64,000 nt of DNA from Trachythela sp. YZ-2020. Taxonomy: Eukaryota > Cnidaria > Anthozoa > Malacalcyonacea > Clavulariidae. The first letter of the stretch is position 1. Every line of letters starts with the position of its first letter. The translations under genes were made by a program, and so were the position numbers. This document shows, piece by piece, positions 18,806 through 31,900 of this stretch. The DNA lies in assembly GCA_016169945.1 (NCBI GenBank), contig JADLSH010000390.1:682001-746000 (forward strand), read 5' to 3'. The notes below the pieces were generated by a model. The model was not told where the DNA came from, did not search any database, and saw only the letters and a program-made list of their open reading frames with translations.

Positions 18806-19902
18806 CTTGATGATCTAACAACAAAAATACAAGTTTTACACTTGTAAAACATACCATCCAAACACCATGCACTTATATACTAGCATATTAAAGAAGGCGT
18901 GTTCTTGTGACTGTATCACTAGTGGTACACCAAATACGAAAGCTTTATAGCCGGTTAAGACTGTTAATATTACTTACCTTAAATATGAATCCAATACGAA
19001 TTTACTTATATGCAAAAAATGTATTCACACGAAGCACTTAACCCAAAACCATGCGGCTGAATCTAAGCGTAAATAGTAGTCTTAATTGAAATGTCCTATA
19101 GCTTAGGGGCAGAATTTCCTTAGTCTAAACAAAAGTGAAGTGAAGATTCTTCGTCAGGGAGGTTTTGTTAAAATCCAGACTGTGTACCAAAAACTCTCTA
19201 ACGAAGGGTCTTCACTCGAAACAGCGGAATTCTAGACTTATATTTTTCAAGTTGACCGGAATCAATGACCAAAGCCTTCTTATATCTACACCGCGGCCAC
19301 AGGCCGCTGCCGACAAAGATAAACTAAACTGACGAATGTACCTTTCATTAACATATTTTCTCACCTCACTGATTCGGACGAACTAGTGAATAATATCGAA
19401 AAATTGGCTCCAACGTACTGAATATTTGGTAGTACCGAGCGTTTCTAAATTTTCTTCTTTTTAGAACCACTTTAACGAACTTTGTCGTGTTCGTCTAAAC
19501 CTTGATGAAGTTTGATTGTACCTTGTACGATTGCATCAAGCAATATATTGTAGACAAAACAAAAAAAGCCAATGACAATGGTAGCCTTTTCATATTTATC
19601 TGTGGAAAGTTCAAGTATGTGCTATATATAACCGACTATCACACAATACGTAGAAGATATTTCAGTTGAATATATTTACTTGTACAAAGATCCTCACGTA
19701 AGTTTTTGGTGCAGTTACTTCAAGCTAGAGTTGCTTAAGGAAATCTACCATCCCGTAAATTCTTGGCGAAGACCGCATGCACCTATGTGCAAAAGGATTT
19801 TACCAACTTAACTTATACAGATGTTAAAATTCCCTTTTCCTTGTACTATATAATTACAAGATTATCTATTTTAATTGCTTCTATATAGTTACTACTAAAG
19901 TC
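18806..19902. other. divergent intergenic region, P450-3 to dehydrogenase
   Basis: I see no gene. P450-3 (-) and the dehydrogenase (+) diverge from this roughly 1.1-kb AT-rich stretch, so both promoters probably lie here. Two related snippets on opposite strands (GAAGGGTCTTCACTCGAAAC near 19205 and similar ones near 20870 and 23250 reading GAAGGGCCTTCGCTCGAAAC) mark a dispersed short repeat. Confidence 0.45.
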
Positions 19903-22900
19903 ATGAAATTGGAAGGTTGTACAGCAGTTGTGACAGGTGGAGCTCGAGGAATTGGAAAAGCTATCACCAAAGCTTTGTTGCAGAACAAAGTGAAGGTAAT
20001 ATTGAGACAGGATCTCAGTAATTACTGAGGATCCTCAATAGATTTTATGCGACGCGGAAAAATGTTTTGGTAGATGAACAATAGCGTAATTTAGGATTTC
20101 AAGAAGTAGCGGATGTGGGATGAGGAAATGAGAGCCCACCGGGGCCTGATGAATGCTTTTAAACAGAGCCATGCATCTAAGTATATAATAGTTGCAAAAT
20201 TCACAATTTCAGTTGTAATGCATTTTCAGTTGCGGTAACTACGTCTAGACGTCTACATCATTGTATCTTATAATTTGATGAAAACATGTAGAAATATGTA
20301 GACATGTAGTGTCTATTTAAATCGAATCAAATAACTACTGATGTCGCAATCAGGTCCGAATTAATCTGTAAATTAATTTTTCAGTATTTTTTAGTATTAA
20401 ATTTAACATTCGGACACCACCGAAGATTATATACTAGCCTATACCACTGAGGAAAAAGAGCAATACATTCGGAAATAAGTTAATAAAGACGATATATAAC
20501 AACAGTGTACTGCTTCATTTCTACTCTAAACTTTATATATCTCTTAATACTTAATAGGTATATTTTGTGGATGTTGATACCGCAGAGGGTAAAAATGTTC
20601 AACACGAACTTGATGAAGAATTTGGCAAAGGACTTGCGATATTTTATACCTGTGATGTTACAAATACCGATCAATTTAAAGGTATTATTCAAACAAAAAT
20701 TATTATTTATAGATTAAAGGTCTAAAAAATGTCAATTATATATAGCACGTACTGCCCTCAATGAATAGCCCTGTTTGGAAACATTTACATTTGCTCGCAC
20801 CTACTTCTAAAACGCATCATTGATAATGTGCATATACCAAATAATTATGTAGAATTTGGGCCAGATGAAGGGCCTTCGCTCGAAACGTCGAAGTTCTTAT
20901 TGTATTTTTTAGGTAGTTTTACACAACTGTCACAACAGTCAACCGCTGTATACCAAATATGTATTTGAATCATGTTTGGGAACCTGTACAATTGGTCATC
21001 AGCTTGATATTTCCTTGTTTATTATATTCATTTTGAAATGTTTCTTGCAATCCGATTGGTAATGATAAAATTGAATGATAAAATTCAACTACCAAATCAA
21101 TTTAAAGAAAATTTGATCTGGCAAATGACCAAATCTGTTCACCATAAATTGTCAATACTCTAGCACAGAGTAGATAACCAGAGGTCTCACTGTGTATCCT
21201 AATGTTTTGAGCGTAACCGATGCTTAGCCAGTGCGCAAGAGGGGCCTTACCTCCCCGAAAACATTCAAAATGGCGGGCATTTTTAGACGTAAAAATACCG
21301 CAAAAATTCAAGTTAACTATTTAATGTTGTTAATCACAACTTCAGTCAACGTAAATCGTTAGAAAGAAAATAACAAGGGTTTCTTATGCTGGTTGTTTTC
21401 TGAAAATATCGGCCGCCATCTTGTTGAGGGGGAAGGGGGGGGTGAATGCCTCTCATTACCGCATCTGCTAGGAACACTCATGGCGGCCGGCCGACAATTT
21501 ACAAATAATACTGGCCAAATTATCAACAAAATTTTGAATGAAACATTGTCAAAATGTCAACAAAAACAAGTTTCATTTGAGCAACAGCCAAACCTGAATA
21601 CAAAGCCACAAGGTATATATTAAGGGCCTGTTTATATCATCCCGTCTAGGCGGCAAATTACAATTCATGGTGTTGCTATGCTACGGCATTTCAGGGTATC
21701 GTGGGTGTGTCAATTGTAAACAAGGACTAATAAAATGCCGTTTCTGGTTTAAAAATTATTTAGATTTCAAAATGAATATAATAAAGTGGAAATTGTACTT
21801 CGTGTCGTGCAATTTTTGTCTGAAATCAAACTTGTGATTACAAATCGCACTCCCGCTTCGAGGTCGTGCGATTTTGTAATCACGCGTTTGATTTCAGACC
21901 AAATTGCACTCCACTCAGTTCAATTTATACCATTATTAATTCAGATACCTTAACACAGATTGCAGAAGAAAATGGAGGTTTAGATATTTTGTGCAACAAT
22001 GCCGGCATAGGTCCAACGGAAGATTTTCAAAAACTCATTGACATTAACTTGGTAGGTATACTGTGTATGAGACATACTATACTCGAGCTCATGGAAAAAT
22101 TATAGTGAAAAACTAGTATAACACTTAAACCAAGAAAGTGCCACGCCTAACTTAAAAATTCCACTAAATTGTATCAGGTGAGAAGATGCACGGTTATTGA
22201 TTGCTATTTAAAATCCTAGACAAACCATCAACCAGGAAACATTGACAATGTTGCGAAAACATTTATAAATTTTGATATTTCCTGGAATATGGCCCTGTTT
22301 GGACAACTTAGGAAACATGTTTGGACAACTAAGTTTGGACAACTTAGGAAACATGGTTCCGAAAACAAAATGTGCTTTCCATGAGGCAAAAATTTATAAT
22401 TCTAACATATTCTGGACATGTTTTGTTTCCAAAGGGTGATTTCTCCGCCTTGCCAATTTCGGAAAAGCTATAGGAATGTTTCTGCAACATTGTCAGTTCC
22501 TAGTTTCTCCAAGGCTTAGCAAACGCAGAAACTGGGTATTTCCCAAATGACAAAGTGTGAGAGGAGCCACGGCTCGCAGAAACACTGAAAGTTGTGCACG
22601 TTCCGAGGTTTTTGTTACTTCTGGATATAGAATCTATCTTTAGTGCAATAAAGGTCGTACATACATATGATTATGCATGTTCTTCAGGCATTATCCTTCC
22701 TAATAATATATCAATATTTTTTCCTCGAAACAGACGGGGATGATATATGGTACAATATTTGCTATCGACCTCATGGACACAAGTAAAGGAGGAAAGGGAG
22801 GGAATGTTATAAACCTAAGTTCAGTTGCAGGTAAATATCGCATAGTCTACGTAGCAACAACAACAACAACAACAACAACAACAACGACAACGGCAACGAC

Positions 22901-23887
22901 AACGGCAACGGCAACGACAACGACGACAACGACGACACCACCAAAAGCAGCAGCAATAATGATTGCCGTATTTTTAGGTCTAGCATTTTTACCAACACCT
23001 GACCCATCTTACACAGCCGCAAAACATGGAATTGTTGGTTTCACTAGAAGTATGGCGCAAGTAAGTAAAATTACATGTATGCCATTATCGATCCAACATT
23101 AGCAAACGCAAATATAATGGTCATGTTTAATATGCGACATATTCAAAACCCAGAATGCATGCAAGATGGGTGTACTCTGATCGTACACCATATACAATCG
23201 CGTCCAGTAGCGGAACTACTTATACTGCTAGCCTAACACTCTTTACGAAGGGCCTTCATTCAAAACGCCGGAATTCTCTGCCTATATTGTTAAGTATAAC
23301 GAGTATCGTCAACAACGATTTCCTATATGTATAACTTCTGCTAACTATAACTATATCTGACTTCACAACTGACTTCAAAGGTTATTTCTAAATGCGTGCA
23401 TGGTTATTAGTGGTACAGCGAAATGTCTAGGCATTGACCCAATTTACGTAATGAGGATTAGCTTTAAAAATTGTAATGATTCTCTTTTTAATACAGACAG
23501 CCATAAAAGTTGGAGTAAGATTGAACTGTATTTGTCCAAGTGCTGTTGATACAAGAATGTTGAGAGAATGTTTCAAAATCAACCCTGATATGAAAGAGAC
23601 TGCTAATTCTTTGGGAACAAGTATTCAAAGGTTAGTAAATTGTAAGAAAAAGTAGAACGATAGCTTTTACATTACTGTATTACACTATGGATAGTAAGCG
23701 CTGCAGTTTTCCATTTTTCGGATACATGCATGATACAGGATTATATATTTTGTTTAGCACTGATGTTGTTGCAAAGGGATTTCTTCAGTTGTTGGAAGAC
23801 GAAGACAAAGTAGGAGAAGCAATGAGGATTACATCTCACAAAGGAATTGATTATCATCCATTTTCACAAGAACCAATTCCATACTAG
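19903..23887 (+). CDS. short-chain dehydrogenase, 15-PGDH-like, seven exons
   Basis: Exons: 19903-19995, 20558-20681, 21945-22051, 22734-22830, 22978-23060, 23497-23630, 23758-23887. All have GT/AG borders and agreeing phases, giving 255 residues, close to the 266 of vertebrate 15-hydroxyprostaglandin dehydrogenase. Motifs: cofactor loop TGGARGIG (11-18), VYFVDVD with the acidic residue that favours NAD (about 32-38), CDV (about 63), NNAG (90-93), catalytic Ser138 in NLSSVAG, and YTAAK with Tyr152 and Lys156. Known relatives oxidise the 15-hydroxyl of prostaglandins or other lipid alcohols in the cytosol. The substrate here is not shown. It is divergent from P450-3, which suggests shared lipid or terpenoid chemistry; that is inference. 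Intron 4 holds an (ACA)n microsatellite. No frameshift is seen. Confidence 0.92.
22854..22940. repeat. (ACA/ACG)n microsatellite in dehydrogenase intron
   Basis: About 28 triplets, mostly ACA with ACG and GCA interruptions, fill much of the 147-bp intron 4. The poly-Thr and poly-Leu open frames over it are artefacts. Confidence 0.95.
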
Positions 23888-24270
23888 ATATTAGTTTAAG
23901 TTGAAATCACATACCTTACATTAACATACCTATTTTTTATTTCTGTCCTTAAACATATCAACACATGGGGTCTTGGATCCACTGGAACAGTAATAAATTG
24001 GAATACTAAAAACTTTTCGTTGTTTGTTAATTTTCTATTGCCCAATGATTAATCAGCAACCAAGAGTCAGCAGTCACTCTACAATTGTCTGAACTGAACT
24101 GAACTGAACTTTTATTTAGTCACGGTAAACTCATCAGGATTTACAGTAGAGTAAAAATTTAAATATATATATATACTGTATTACAAAAATTTACGTACAC
24201 GCTTATAAAACACATAACTATTAAGATATATACCTGGTTTCCAAGAGTGCCGTGAATACAAGTTTAAACT

Positions 24271-27131
24271 TTATCGAATAAAATTGCTGCAATCAGACTT
24301 AAATTTACGCAAAGTATTAACTTGACGTAACTCATTAGGAAGAGAGTTCCACAGTACCGCACCACTGTAGCTGAAACTATTTTTTAGAAAATTTGTTCGT
24401 GGTTGAGGTACTGCTAATTTGCCACTGGTGTCCCTCAATATGTAATTTGTTACTCTACTGCGATCAACAAACATTTCAGAAAGGTAGTCTGGTGCAAGAT
24501 CGTTTAGAGATTTGTGCACCATGACAGCCTTGGCAATTCTACGTTGAGATGTAAGATTTTTCCAGCCAAGCTTTTCAAACAGATATTCAGCATTTGTATC
24601 ATAGCTTGATGACGTCAGAACTCTAGCGGCTCGATTTTTCAGTTTTTGTAGTTTATCAGCAAGAGTACTACCGCGTGTATCCCATACAATGGAACAATAG
24701 TCAAAATGAGGTTGGACTAAACAATTGTATACTTGTTGCAAGATGGAATAAGGAACAAAAGGCTTTATGCTTTATAGAGCACCTATACCTGAAGCAACTT
24801 TTTTACACAATTTTGCAATATGAACATTCCAAGACATATTTTCATCAATATGTATACCAAGCGATTTTGTATGAGAAACTTGCCTAATCGTAGCGTCATT
24901 AATTACCAACGAAGGAGTAGATTGAAATGTACTAATTCTTTGATAAGAGCCGATTAACATGAATTCGGTTTTAGATTGGTTTAGGGTAAGTCTATTTGCC
25001 GACAACCATTCACTGACATTTGCAAGATCTTCATTTAGACGATGGTTAATATCATAGATATTATTACTCGCATATGTCAGGTTGGTATCGTCAGCAAACA
25101 TACGTGCCCGAGAATGTGAGAGGCAATTAGGTAAATCATTGATGTAAATTAGGAATAAGAGCGGTCCTAAAATAGTCCCCTGGGGTACTCCACAACGAAG
25201 CAAACGACTTGTCGAGAGATGTCCATTAACGAAACACTTTTGTTTACGCTCATTAAGATATGATCGAAACCAATTGCCAGCGACTCCACTGATGCCGTAT
25301 GCATTAAGTTTACCTAGCAGTATTTCATGATCTACAGTATCAAAAGCTTTCTTGAGGTCAAGGAACATAACAGCATTAACATTTCCATGGTCAATGTTAT
25401 AGGCCCATTCATTAGTGACTTCAAGAAGAGCAGTTACAGTTGAATGCAGACCATATCTGAATTGCATACTTTATTTTCAGATAGATATAATTGCACTTGA
25501 TCGTAAATGATCCTTTCAAAAACCTTTGCCACAACAGGGACAATCGAGATCGGTCGATAGTTATCGACACAGTTTCGCTTTCCCTGTTTGTGTATAGGGA
25601 CGACTTTAGCACATTTCCATTCATTAGGAAATATGCCAGTAATAATAGAACGATTGAAAATAAGACTAAGGGATTCGGCAATTAGATCTGGGCATTCTCG
25701 AAGTAATCTAGAAGAAATTTTATCAAGACCAGTTCCTTTTGATTTACTTAGCTTGGATAAAAGTATAAAAACCGTTGGTTGATTAGTTTCCTTTAGATGA
25801 AAGGAGACATTATCATTTTGACAAGATAAAAAATCAACATATGACCGGTCCTTTTCATTAAAACTTATTTTATCTGCAAGCCTAGGGCCAATGCTAGAAA
25901 AGTGATCATTGAAAGCATCTGCAATTTTATTAGAATCGTTAATTAAGTCTCCGTTCAAATCGATTTCATTAATAAGCGAACTTTTGCAATTCTTAGATGT
26001 AAGTTCACTAATAATATTCCAGGTCTTTTTTGGATTACATTTATTTTCATAAAATGCATTTTTGAAATATCTTTCTTTCGCTTGAAAGATTTCGTAATTA
26101 ACAGAATTACGCATTCTTTTAAAACAAAAGCCAATCCGAAGAATTGTTGGAACGAATTGCTTTAATTTTTTTAATATCTCTTTTATGCATTTCATCTTTT
26201 AAATGAGACGTAATCCAAGGCGATTTAGAAGCCTTGACACGCTTTGTACGAAGTGGAGCATGTTTTTCCGCAACGGAATTAAATGTGGTTTTCCAAGCGT
26301 ACCACTATAGCTCATCAATATAGCTCCAATTTTGTGTACTGATATCATTACGAAATCTAACGGATCAAAGTTTTTAAACTTTCTGTAGTTTATTGTAGAG
26401 TGGCTCCTACCCGACGTGGCAACTGCAAGCTTTCGAAAAGCATAAATAAGACTGTGATCGCTTATACCAACATGAGAGACACCAGAACAAACTACTTTAT
26501 CAGGGGTGTTAGTAAAGATGTGATCAATTAATGTAGAAGAGGAATCCGTAATTCGAGTAGGTTCCTTTATCAGCTGAGTGAGATTGTATGATTCAATAGT
26601 ATCCATGAGTAACCTTGAACCATGATCCAAGACTGAAGAGCTCAAATCACAATTCAAGTCACCCATTAGATAGTATTCAATATTTTCGACGTCAAGTATA
26701 TCTAATAGAGTTTCAAATTGGTTGAACTTAGCCACAGGCGAATCCGGTGGCCTGTACCAAGTTACTATGAGAAAAGGCTTGGATCTAGGCTTATTAATTG
26801 AAATGCACAAGTTTTCTAATTGATCAAATGACAAATCAAGGCGAATAGAAAAATTAATACAACTGCGAATATAGAAACAGATACCTCCTCCATTTCTATT
26901 TCGGCGAACAATTTCATAGCCCTGTATGTGCATTTCAGTATCACTAATCATAGAATCAAGCCTTGTCTCATTAATAGCCAATACATCAATCGTATTATCG
27001 GCTAGAAGTACTCTCAACTCATCTATGTGCTTAACTAAGCTAGTTATATTAAGCGACGCAAGTTTAAAACCCCTCATCTTAGGTAGGAGTAGGTTTTGAC
27101 CTTTAGAAGTAATAGTTTGCGTAGATTGCAT
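24271..27131 (-). pseudogene. LINE ORF2 (endonuclease-reverse transcriptase), frameshifted
   Basis: The AP endonuclease block (26199-27131) shows LASLNITSL, the catalytic-type NETRLD, YLMGDLNCDL and the terminal GISDHSLIYA. After a break near 26200 the RT fingers follow (25434-26195), including NYRPISIVPV. After a second break near 25450 come the palm with FLDLKKAFDTVDHEILL, the VPQGTILGPLLFLIYIND block and the catalytic FADD at about 25090-25100. After a third break near 24760 comes the C-terminal domain (24271-24741) with LPNELRQVNTLRKFKSDC. These blocks occur in the standard CR1/L2 order. The frame changes sit between blocks that are otherwise well conserved, pointing to fairly recent decay. 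Confidence 0.9.
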
Positions 27132-27170
27132 ATTATCAACAGCAGCAGCTCTAAACGACACGGTATTATG

Positions 27171-28868
27171 TCAATTATTGTCTAAATTGTTTATAAACTC
27201 AATAAAATTGTTTTGTAAGCACCGACTACCTAATTTATTTAAATGAAGGCCTCTATCGTTCAGGTGACTGTTATTAATATTAGCATTTCTTAAGAAAGGA
27301 ATCTTGTTCATACAACAGTAATTGTCTAGGATAAAGTTTACTTGCTTAACTTTGGTCGCTAATTTTGGGGAGTCACTTCTAACCAGCAAAGCTGAAACAC
27401 CTACCGTTGTATTAGGCGAGTCCTCTTTTACCTGAGTCGTCAGATTTATAATGGAATCAGCAATGATTTTCGGTGTGGAATCTGTCTTCAAATCATTTGT
27501 ACCGACATGGACGATAACTTTATTCGGTGACTTGCGGGAGATAGGCTTAATAAAATCCTCCATATCGGTGACGGTTGCCCCAGGGGAAGCCTTTACAACA
27601 TAATAATGTTTAGAATCCTCTTTGCTCATATAAGCACCAACCACATTTTTCACCAGCGAATCACCAGCGATCACTACAACATCTTTCTTGTTTGAAGATT
27701 GACCTTCAGCTCGTTTTGCACGTTGAGTTTTATCTTCGTCATTAAGCAAAGATTTACTCGACTTTGACGGTGAGGTGTCACGAGGCGATGGGGTGACACG
27801 AGGCAACGATGCGGCTGGGGCTGCATGGATGAAGGTAGGCAATGAGGCATCACTAATTGGTGGATTTTGGATGAGGTTAGGCAATGAAGCATTACTAATC
27901 GATGCATCCTGGGTGTAGCTAGGCAATGAGGTATCACTAATCGGTTGATTACTTCGCTGTTGCGATGTATTATTATCTATGCCCGTCTTCCTCTGTTTCT
28001 TTTTCTTTTTCTTAGAGACTTTACTGGAAGGATCCCTTGCATTTGAATTCTCTGTGATTATAGCAGTATCGTTTGCAGAATTTTTGGAGTTGACTGAACC
28101 TGAACCGAGTTGCTTACTAAGTAGTTCAACTGATGTAATTAAAGCAGAATTATCTCTTCGTAGGCGAGACATTTGCATATACATAGTTGGCTTCTCAGGC
28201 TTTTTTCCTTCAGGAAAAACAGCTTCCTTGAGAACAGCGATTTCAGCATATAGATTCTTAATATCCTCTCTATGCTTGGCACAACAGGCACAGCAGGCAC
28301 CCACACTTGTATACTCCGGGTCGAGCAATATACACTCCGACTCGAGCGGATCTTGATAGGCGACCTTGTGTTTGCCTGACTCGTTATGCCCAGACGCATC
28401 TCCGTCATATTTATTATCCGATTTATTACAGCAGGATATATTGCTGACTTGTAGTAACGAAGTACATGCTCTTGGCGTTCCATCGAAGTTAGGATTGTTC
28501 GCTTTAAGATCAGCTTCGGCCATAAAACATTCAAAGGAGTGATTAAGATCGGTATTATCGACTCTCTCTGGTATGCTTGATTTTACAATACCATCACGTA
28601 TTCGCTTACACAAGGCTTCGGCTTTAGCTCCATCAAAACAAATGACTTCGCTCTTTGAATGCCAGGTGACTTTGAGCTGAGCGCTATCGAAGCACCATTT
28701 GCCACCACTGGGTGATCGCCATTGCGTACTTTCAGCTATTTCTTCGTCGATTATTGTGAGAACAAAAGCCTTTAGATCTTCGAGTGAGCCTGACCATATT
28801 AATTTGTTTTTCTTCAGGCCAAAAAAGTCATACAATACATTGATAACAGTCGACGAATTCATTTTCAT
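27171..28868 (-). CDS. LINE ORF1 with SGNH-esterase-like domain
   Basis: This uninterrupted 565-residue protein is counted from the first ATG. The N-terminal part has a possible cysteine-rich stretch (CCACC-type near residue 190) and a coiled-coil-prone segment, followed by a lysine run (KKKKKK). A low-complexity tract repeats SDASLP/ISNASLP-type units. The C-terminal 170 residues form an SGNH/GDSL hydrolase: block I GDSLVKNV, block III VHVGTNDL, and block V DRGLHLN with the catalytic His. Esterase domains in ORF1 are known from CR1-type LINEs. The stop lies about 40 bp before the ORF2 ATG. Oddly, ORF1 is intact while ORF2 is broken. Confidence 0.88.
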   Translation of the reverse strand: MKMNSSTVINVLYDFFGLKKNKLIWSGSLEDLKAFVLTIIDEEIAESTQWRSPSGGKWCFDSAQLKVTWHSKSEVICFDGAKAEALCKRIRDGIVKSSIPERVDNTDLNHSFECFMAEADLKANNPNFDGTPRACTSLLQVSNISCCNKSDNKYDGDASGHNESGKHKVAYQDPLESECILLDPEYTSVGACCACCAKHREDIKNLYAEIAVLKEAVFPEGKKPEKPTMYMQMSRLRRDNSALITSVELLSKQLGSGSVNSKNSANDTAIITENSNARDPSSKVSKKKKKKQRKTGIDNNTSQQRSNQPISDTSLPSYTQDASISNASLPNLIQNPPISDASLPTFIHAAPAASLPRVTPSPRDTSPSKSSKSLLNDEDKTQRAKRAEGQSSNKKDVVVIAGDSLVKNVVGAYMSKEDSKHYYVVKASPGATVTDMEDFIKPISRKSPNKVIVHVGTNDLKTDSTPKIIADSIINLTTQVKEDSPNTTVGVSALLVRSDSPKLATKVKQVNFILDNYCCMNKIPFLRNANINNSHLNDRGLHLNKLGSRCLQNNFIEFINNLDNN

Positions 28869-28900
28869 CAGAGCTCCTAAACACACGTCTTACTCAGTCT

Positions 28901-31900
28901 GCTTTATATTATCAATATAAGTCTGAATATAGTTGCCTGAAAACTGGTCGAGCCATAGTCAAGCGAACAAAACACTCATCAAAATTTAAAACAGCTCAAA
29001 GTTAGGATCAATGAGAGTTGGTGGTCACCTCGGGTGGCAAAACCATAGGTAGGTCTTCTATATAATATACCGCAAATGATCTAATAAACGCCCACCCTCT
29101 AATTAGCGCCCCGTATCTAATAGGTGCCCCGGTCAAACCAGAATTTTGTATTAAATTGACAACACCCTCCATTATAAAACGCCCTTTATCTAATAAACGT
29201 CCACTTTCGACATGGGCGTTTATAATTAGATTTAATTGAAACATTTAATAGAGTAAACGCTTGTTAATTTATAGATGTTGGAGATTAACTTAAGTGGAAA
29301 GTGTTGTTTAAGAAGCGTAAACTGCCGTATTTAAGAATAAAGTCCCTCTCTAATAAACGCTCCTTATCTAATAAACGCTTCCTGTTAAAGTACAAAAATT
29401 TAATAAACGCCTAGGGAACGGTTGTACGAAGCCCGTTTAGCCTATCCGGTGGATAAATCGAAAATATCGATCAAGTCTATACATTCATCGAAAAACGAAG
29501 CTTAAATTATTTTTTTATTGCAACTACATATTAAGTGCATAAGATTTAAGTTCAGTCATTCACAAAATGTGTGAGTGTTATTTAATTTTGGCTCATCCAC
29601 CGTTAAACGGTCTTCGTACAACCGGCCCCAGGACGTTATTAGATCATTTGTACGGTTGTTTGACGCGTTATATGGTAATACAGGGTGTTTGAAAAAATGC
29701 CCCCACTTGTTTTCTGGTATTACCAAGTTAGCTTTAATAGAAGTTTCAGATATTTATCCCCGAGCCGGCGCGAAGCGCCGTGCGAGGGTACTAATTCCGC
29801 TCGGATATTTACACCCGGGTATGTGAAAACATAGCGGAATGCAAAGTTGTCCGCCATTTTTTTTTGTCATGGACGGTTTTTTAAGTTATGCGCATGCGCG
29901 AGTTCAGACCGGGAGAAGACTTGCATACTTGCTTTGCATACTTGCTTTGCATACTTGCTTTGCCGATTTATAGCATACAGAGTATGTTTGTGAATTTGAA
30001 AATGCGTACTAGATCATTCTGTGGTCAATATAACATTGATTGATCTTAAAAGTATTTTAGTATTGATTCAAATACGTTATAGAAAAATAAAAAAACATAT
30101 TAATCTCAAAAACTTTTTCAAAAAAAATTCAAATGTTTCGCTGCAATTTTTTTACATGCAGTTATTTAAAGAAAACGCCCCCCAAAACGTAACCTTCAAC
30201 ATCATAAAGACTCAATTAGAAACTGCATTTTTACAACAGAGTTGACTTAATTTTACTCGAGAATACTGACGTGGAAATAGAACGCACAATGCGGCAGAGC
30301 AAAAGTTAGGAGGTTTTGCGCAATCGTGTATGGCTATGTCATCTTACATTTGAGAATATTACTTTAAGAGGAAAATATATCTCTGGGTTTTGCAATGTTG
30401 ATTTCTTTTATTGACAATTTTTGTATCGTTTATTATACGTTTTTAGACAGGATGTTTCGGACCAACTCGGACAATTTGGGACCGACTTTTTTGAAAAATT
30501 CACAAATGATGGAGGGGGTGTCACCCCCTCCACACACTAACCCCGCCCCTAATGTGCGGCCCTGCTTGATAATGATAATTTTATAGTTAAAAGTACAAAA
30601 TATCAATATTTTTTACAAATTAAAATAAAAGAAATATACAGTGTTGCGTGTTACCATGGTTACAGTGGTCTATTCGGTACTTCGTGTTATAATAACTTTT
30701 GGGGAGTAAATTGTTTGGTTCAAATGGGCGAGGGGATTCTGCATGCATGTATTTCTAGTACTGGATGAAAATAGCCAACCGTTTGCCTTCCTGAATCACT
30801 AGTGGCGACACCGATATTCCACCTTGTCCAAATAATTATGCAAATTAGGTGAAATAATCACGAAATGTTTCATGAAATCCAAGAATTAAAATACATACTT
30901 TCGACTAGGTTTGTCATTTAAAGGCTAAACTTATAATTTCAATACTCTTCACACGTCCAGTATTAGTTGCTCAACTTGCATCTTTTCTGTCGCAAAACAG
31001 CAAAATCGGGATATTTTCATTTGGCTTGGCCTGTGCTTCAGTGTGACCAGACATGGTAATTTAAATTACTTTTGGTAATTTTTCGCAATTTTAAAGCACT
31101 TTTTACTAGTTTTTAGTAATTAGAAATTTTTAGTAATTACTATAGTAATTTTTTTGAAAATTTGCTAGGGAGTATTTGCTGTTTTCCAATAACTTTCAAT
31201 TCATATGGAGATATTTCACTATATTTAACACCAGATTGTAAACTCCCGCATTTTCATTCACACAATTTGTGAAGAGTGCTATTTCGAAAGCTAGGGTCTT
31301 CAAAACAAACCTTCAAGCAGCCCATATGAGAATAACCCAGAAATTTTGTATCTGTTTTTTTTGGGGGGGACAAGTTAGGATTGCGATTATGGTTTTAGTA
31401 ATTTTTAGTCAGATTTAGTAATTTTTGGCTCTTGAGTCTTGGCTTGGTAATCACCTCTCAAAAAAACCTGCTCACACTGCTGTGCTTCTGCCTCGAGGAA
31501 ACAGACCGTGTTGAGAGCAAAGTACAAAGTTTTTTTGGTGACATTTAATACAGGTGTGTTATAGTTTATACTTAGCTTTCCTAAATGATATGGCTACAGA
31601 ATTACGAATGTTTTTCTGCTTGACTTTTGTATTTTCCGATCTACAAAGCTTTGGAGTTTGGACAATATGGATCCCAGAATGGAAATTTTCTTGGTCAATT
31701 AGTCTACTTTGTTTGGACAGTTAAAACACTCCTCAATGCTGGTACCCTAAATTTACAATAAAGAGGAACAGCAAACATAGTCAAGAGTTGCCATGCAACT
31801 AGAAAACGCTTATATCGTTTACTTTACAATTATCAGTAAAGAACCAGCCAAATTTGGTCTGTTGGGAAACAAAACTCTTCCTGAAATTAGATGGTGTGGT

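Larger units (their letters stand above)
24093..28900 (-). mobile_element. CR1/L2-like LINE, nearly full length, degenerate
   Basis: This is a two-ORF non-LTR retrotransposon on the minus strand. ORF1 has an SGNH-esterase domain; ORF2 has an AP endonuclease followed by reverse transcriptase and a C-terminal domain. It ends in a short tandem tail (GTTCA repeats, seen on the plus strand as TGAACTGAACTGAACTGAAC at about 24093-24112), as CR1/L2 elements do. ORF2 is broken by at least three frameshifts, so this copy is dead. The 5' end is placed near 28900 just beyond ORF1; the true start is not defined. Confidence 0.88.
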
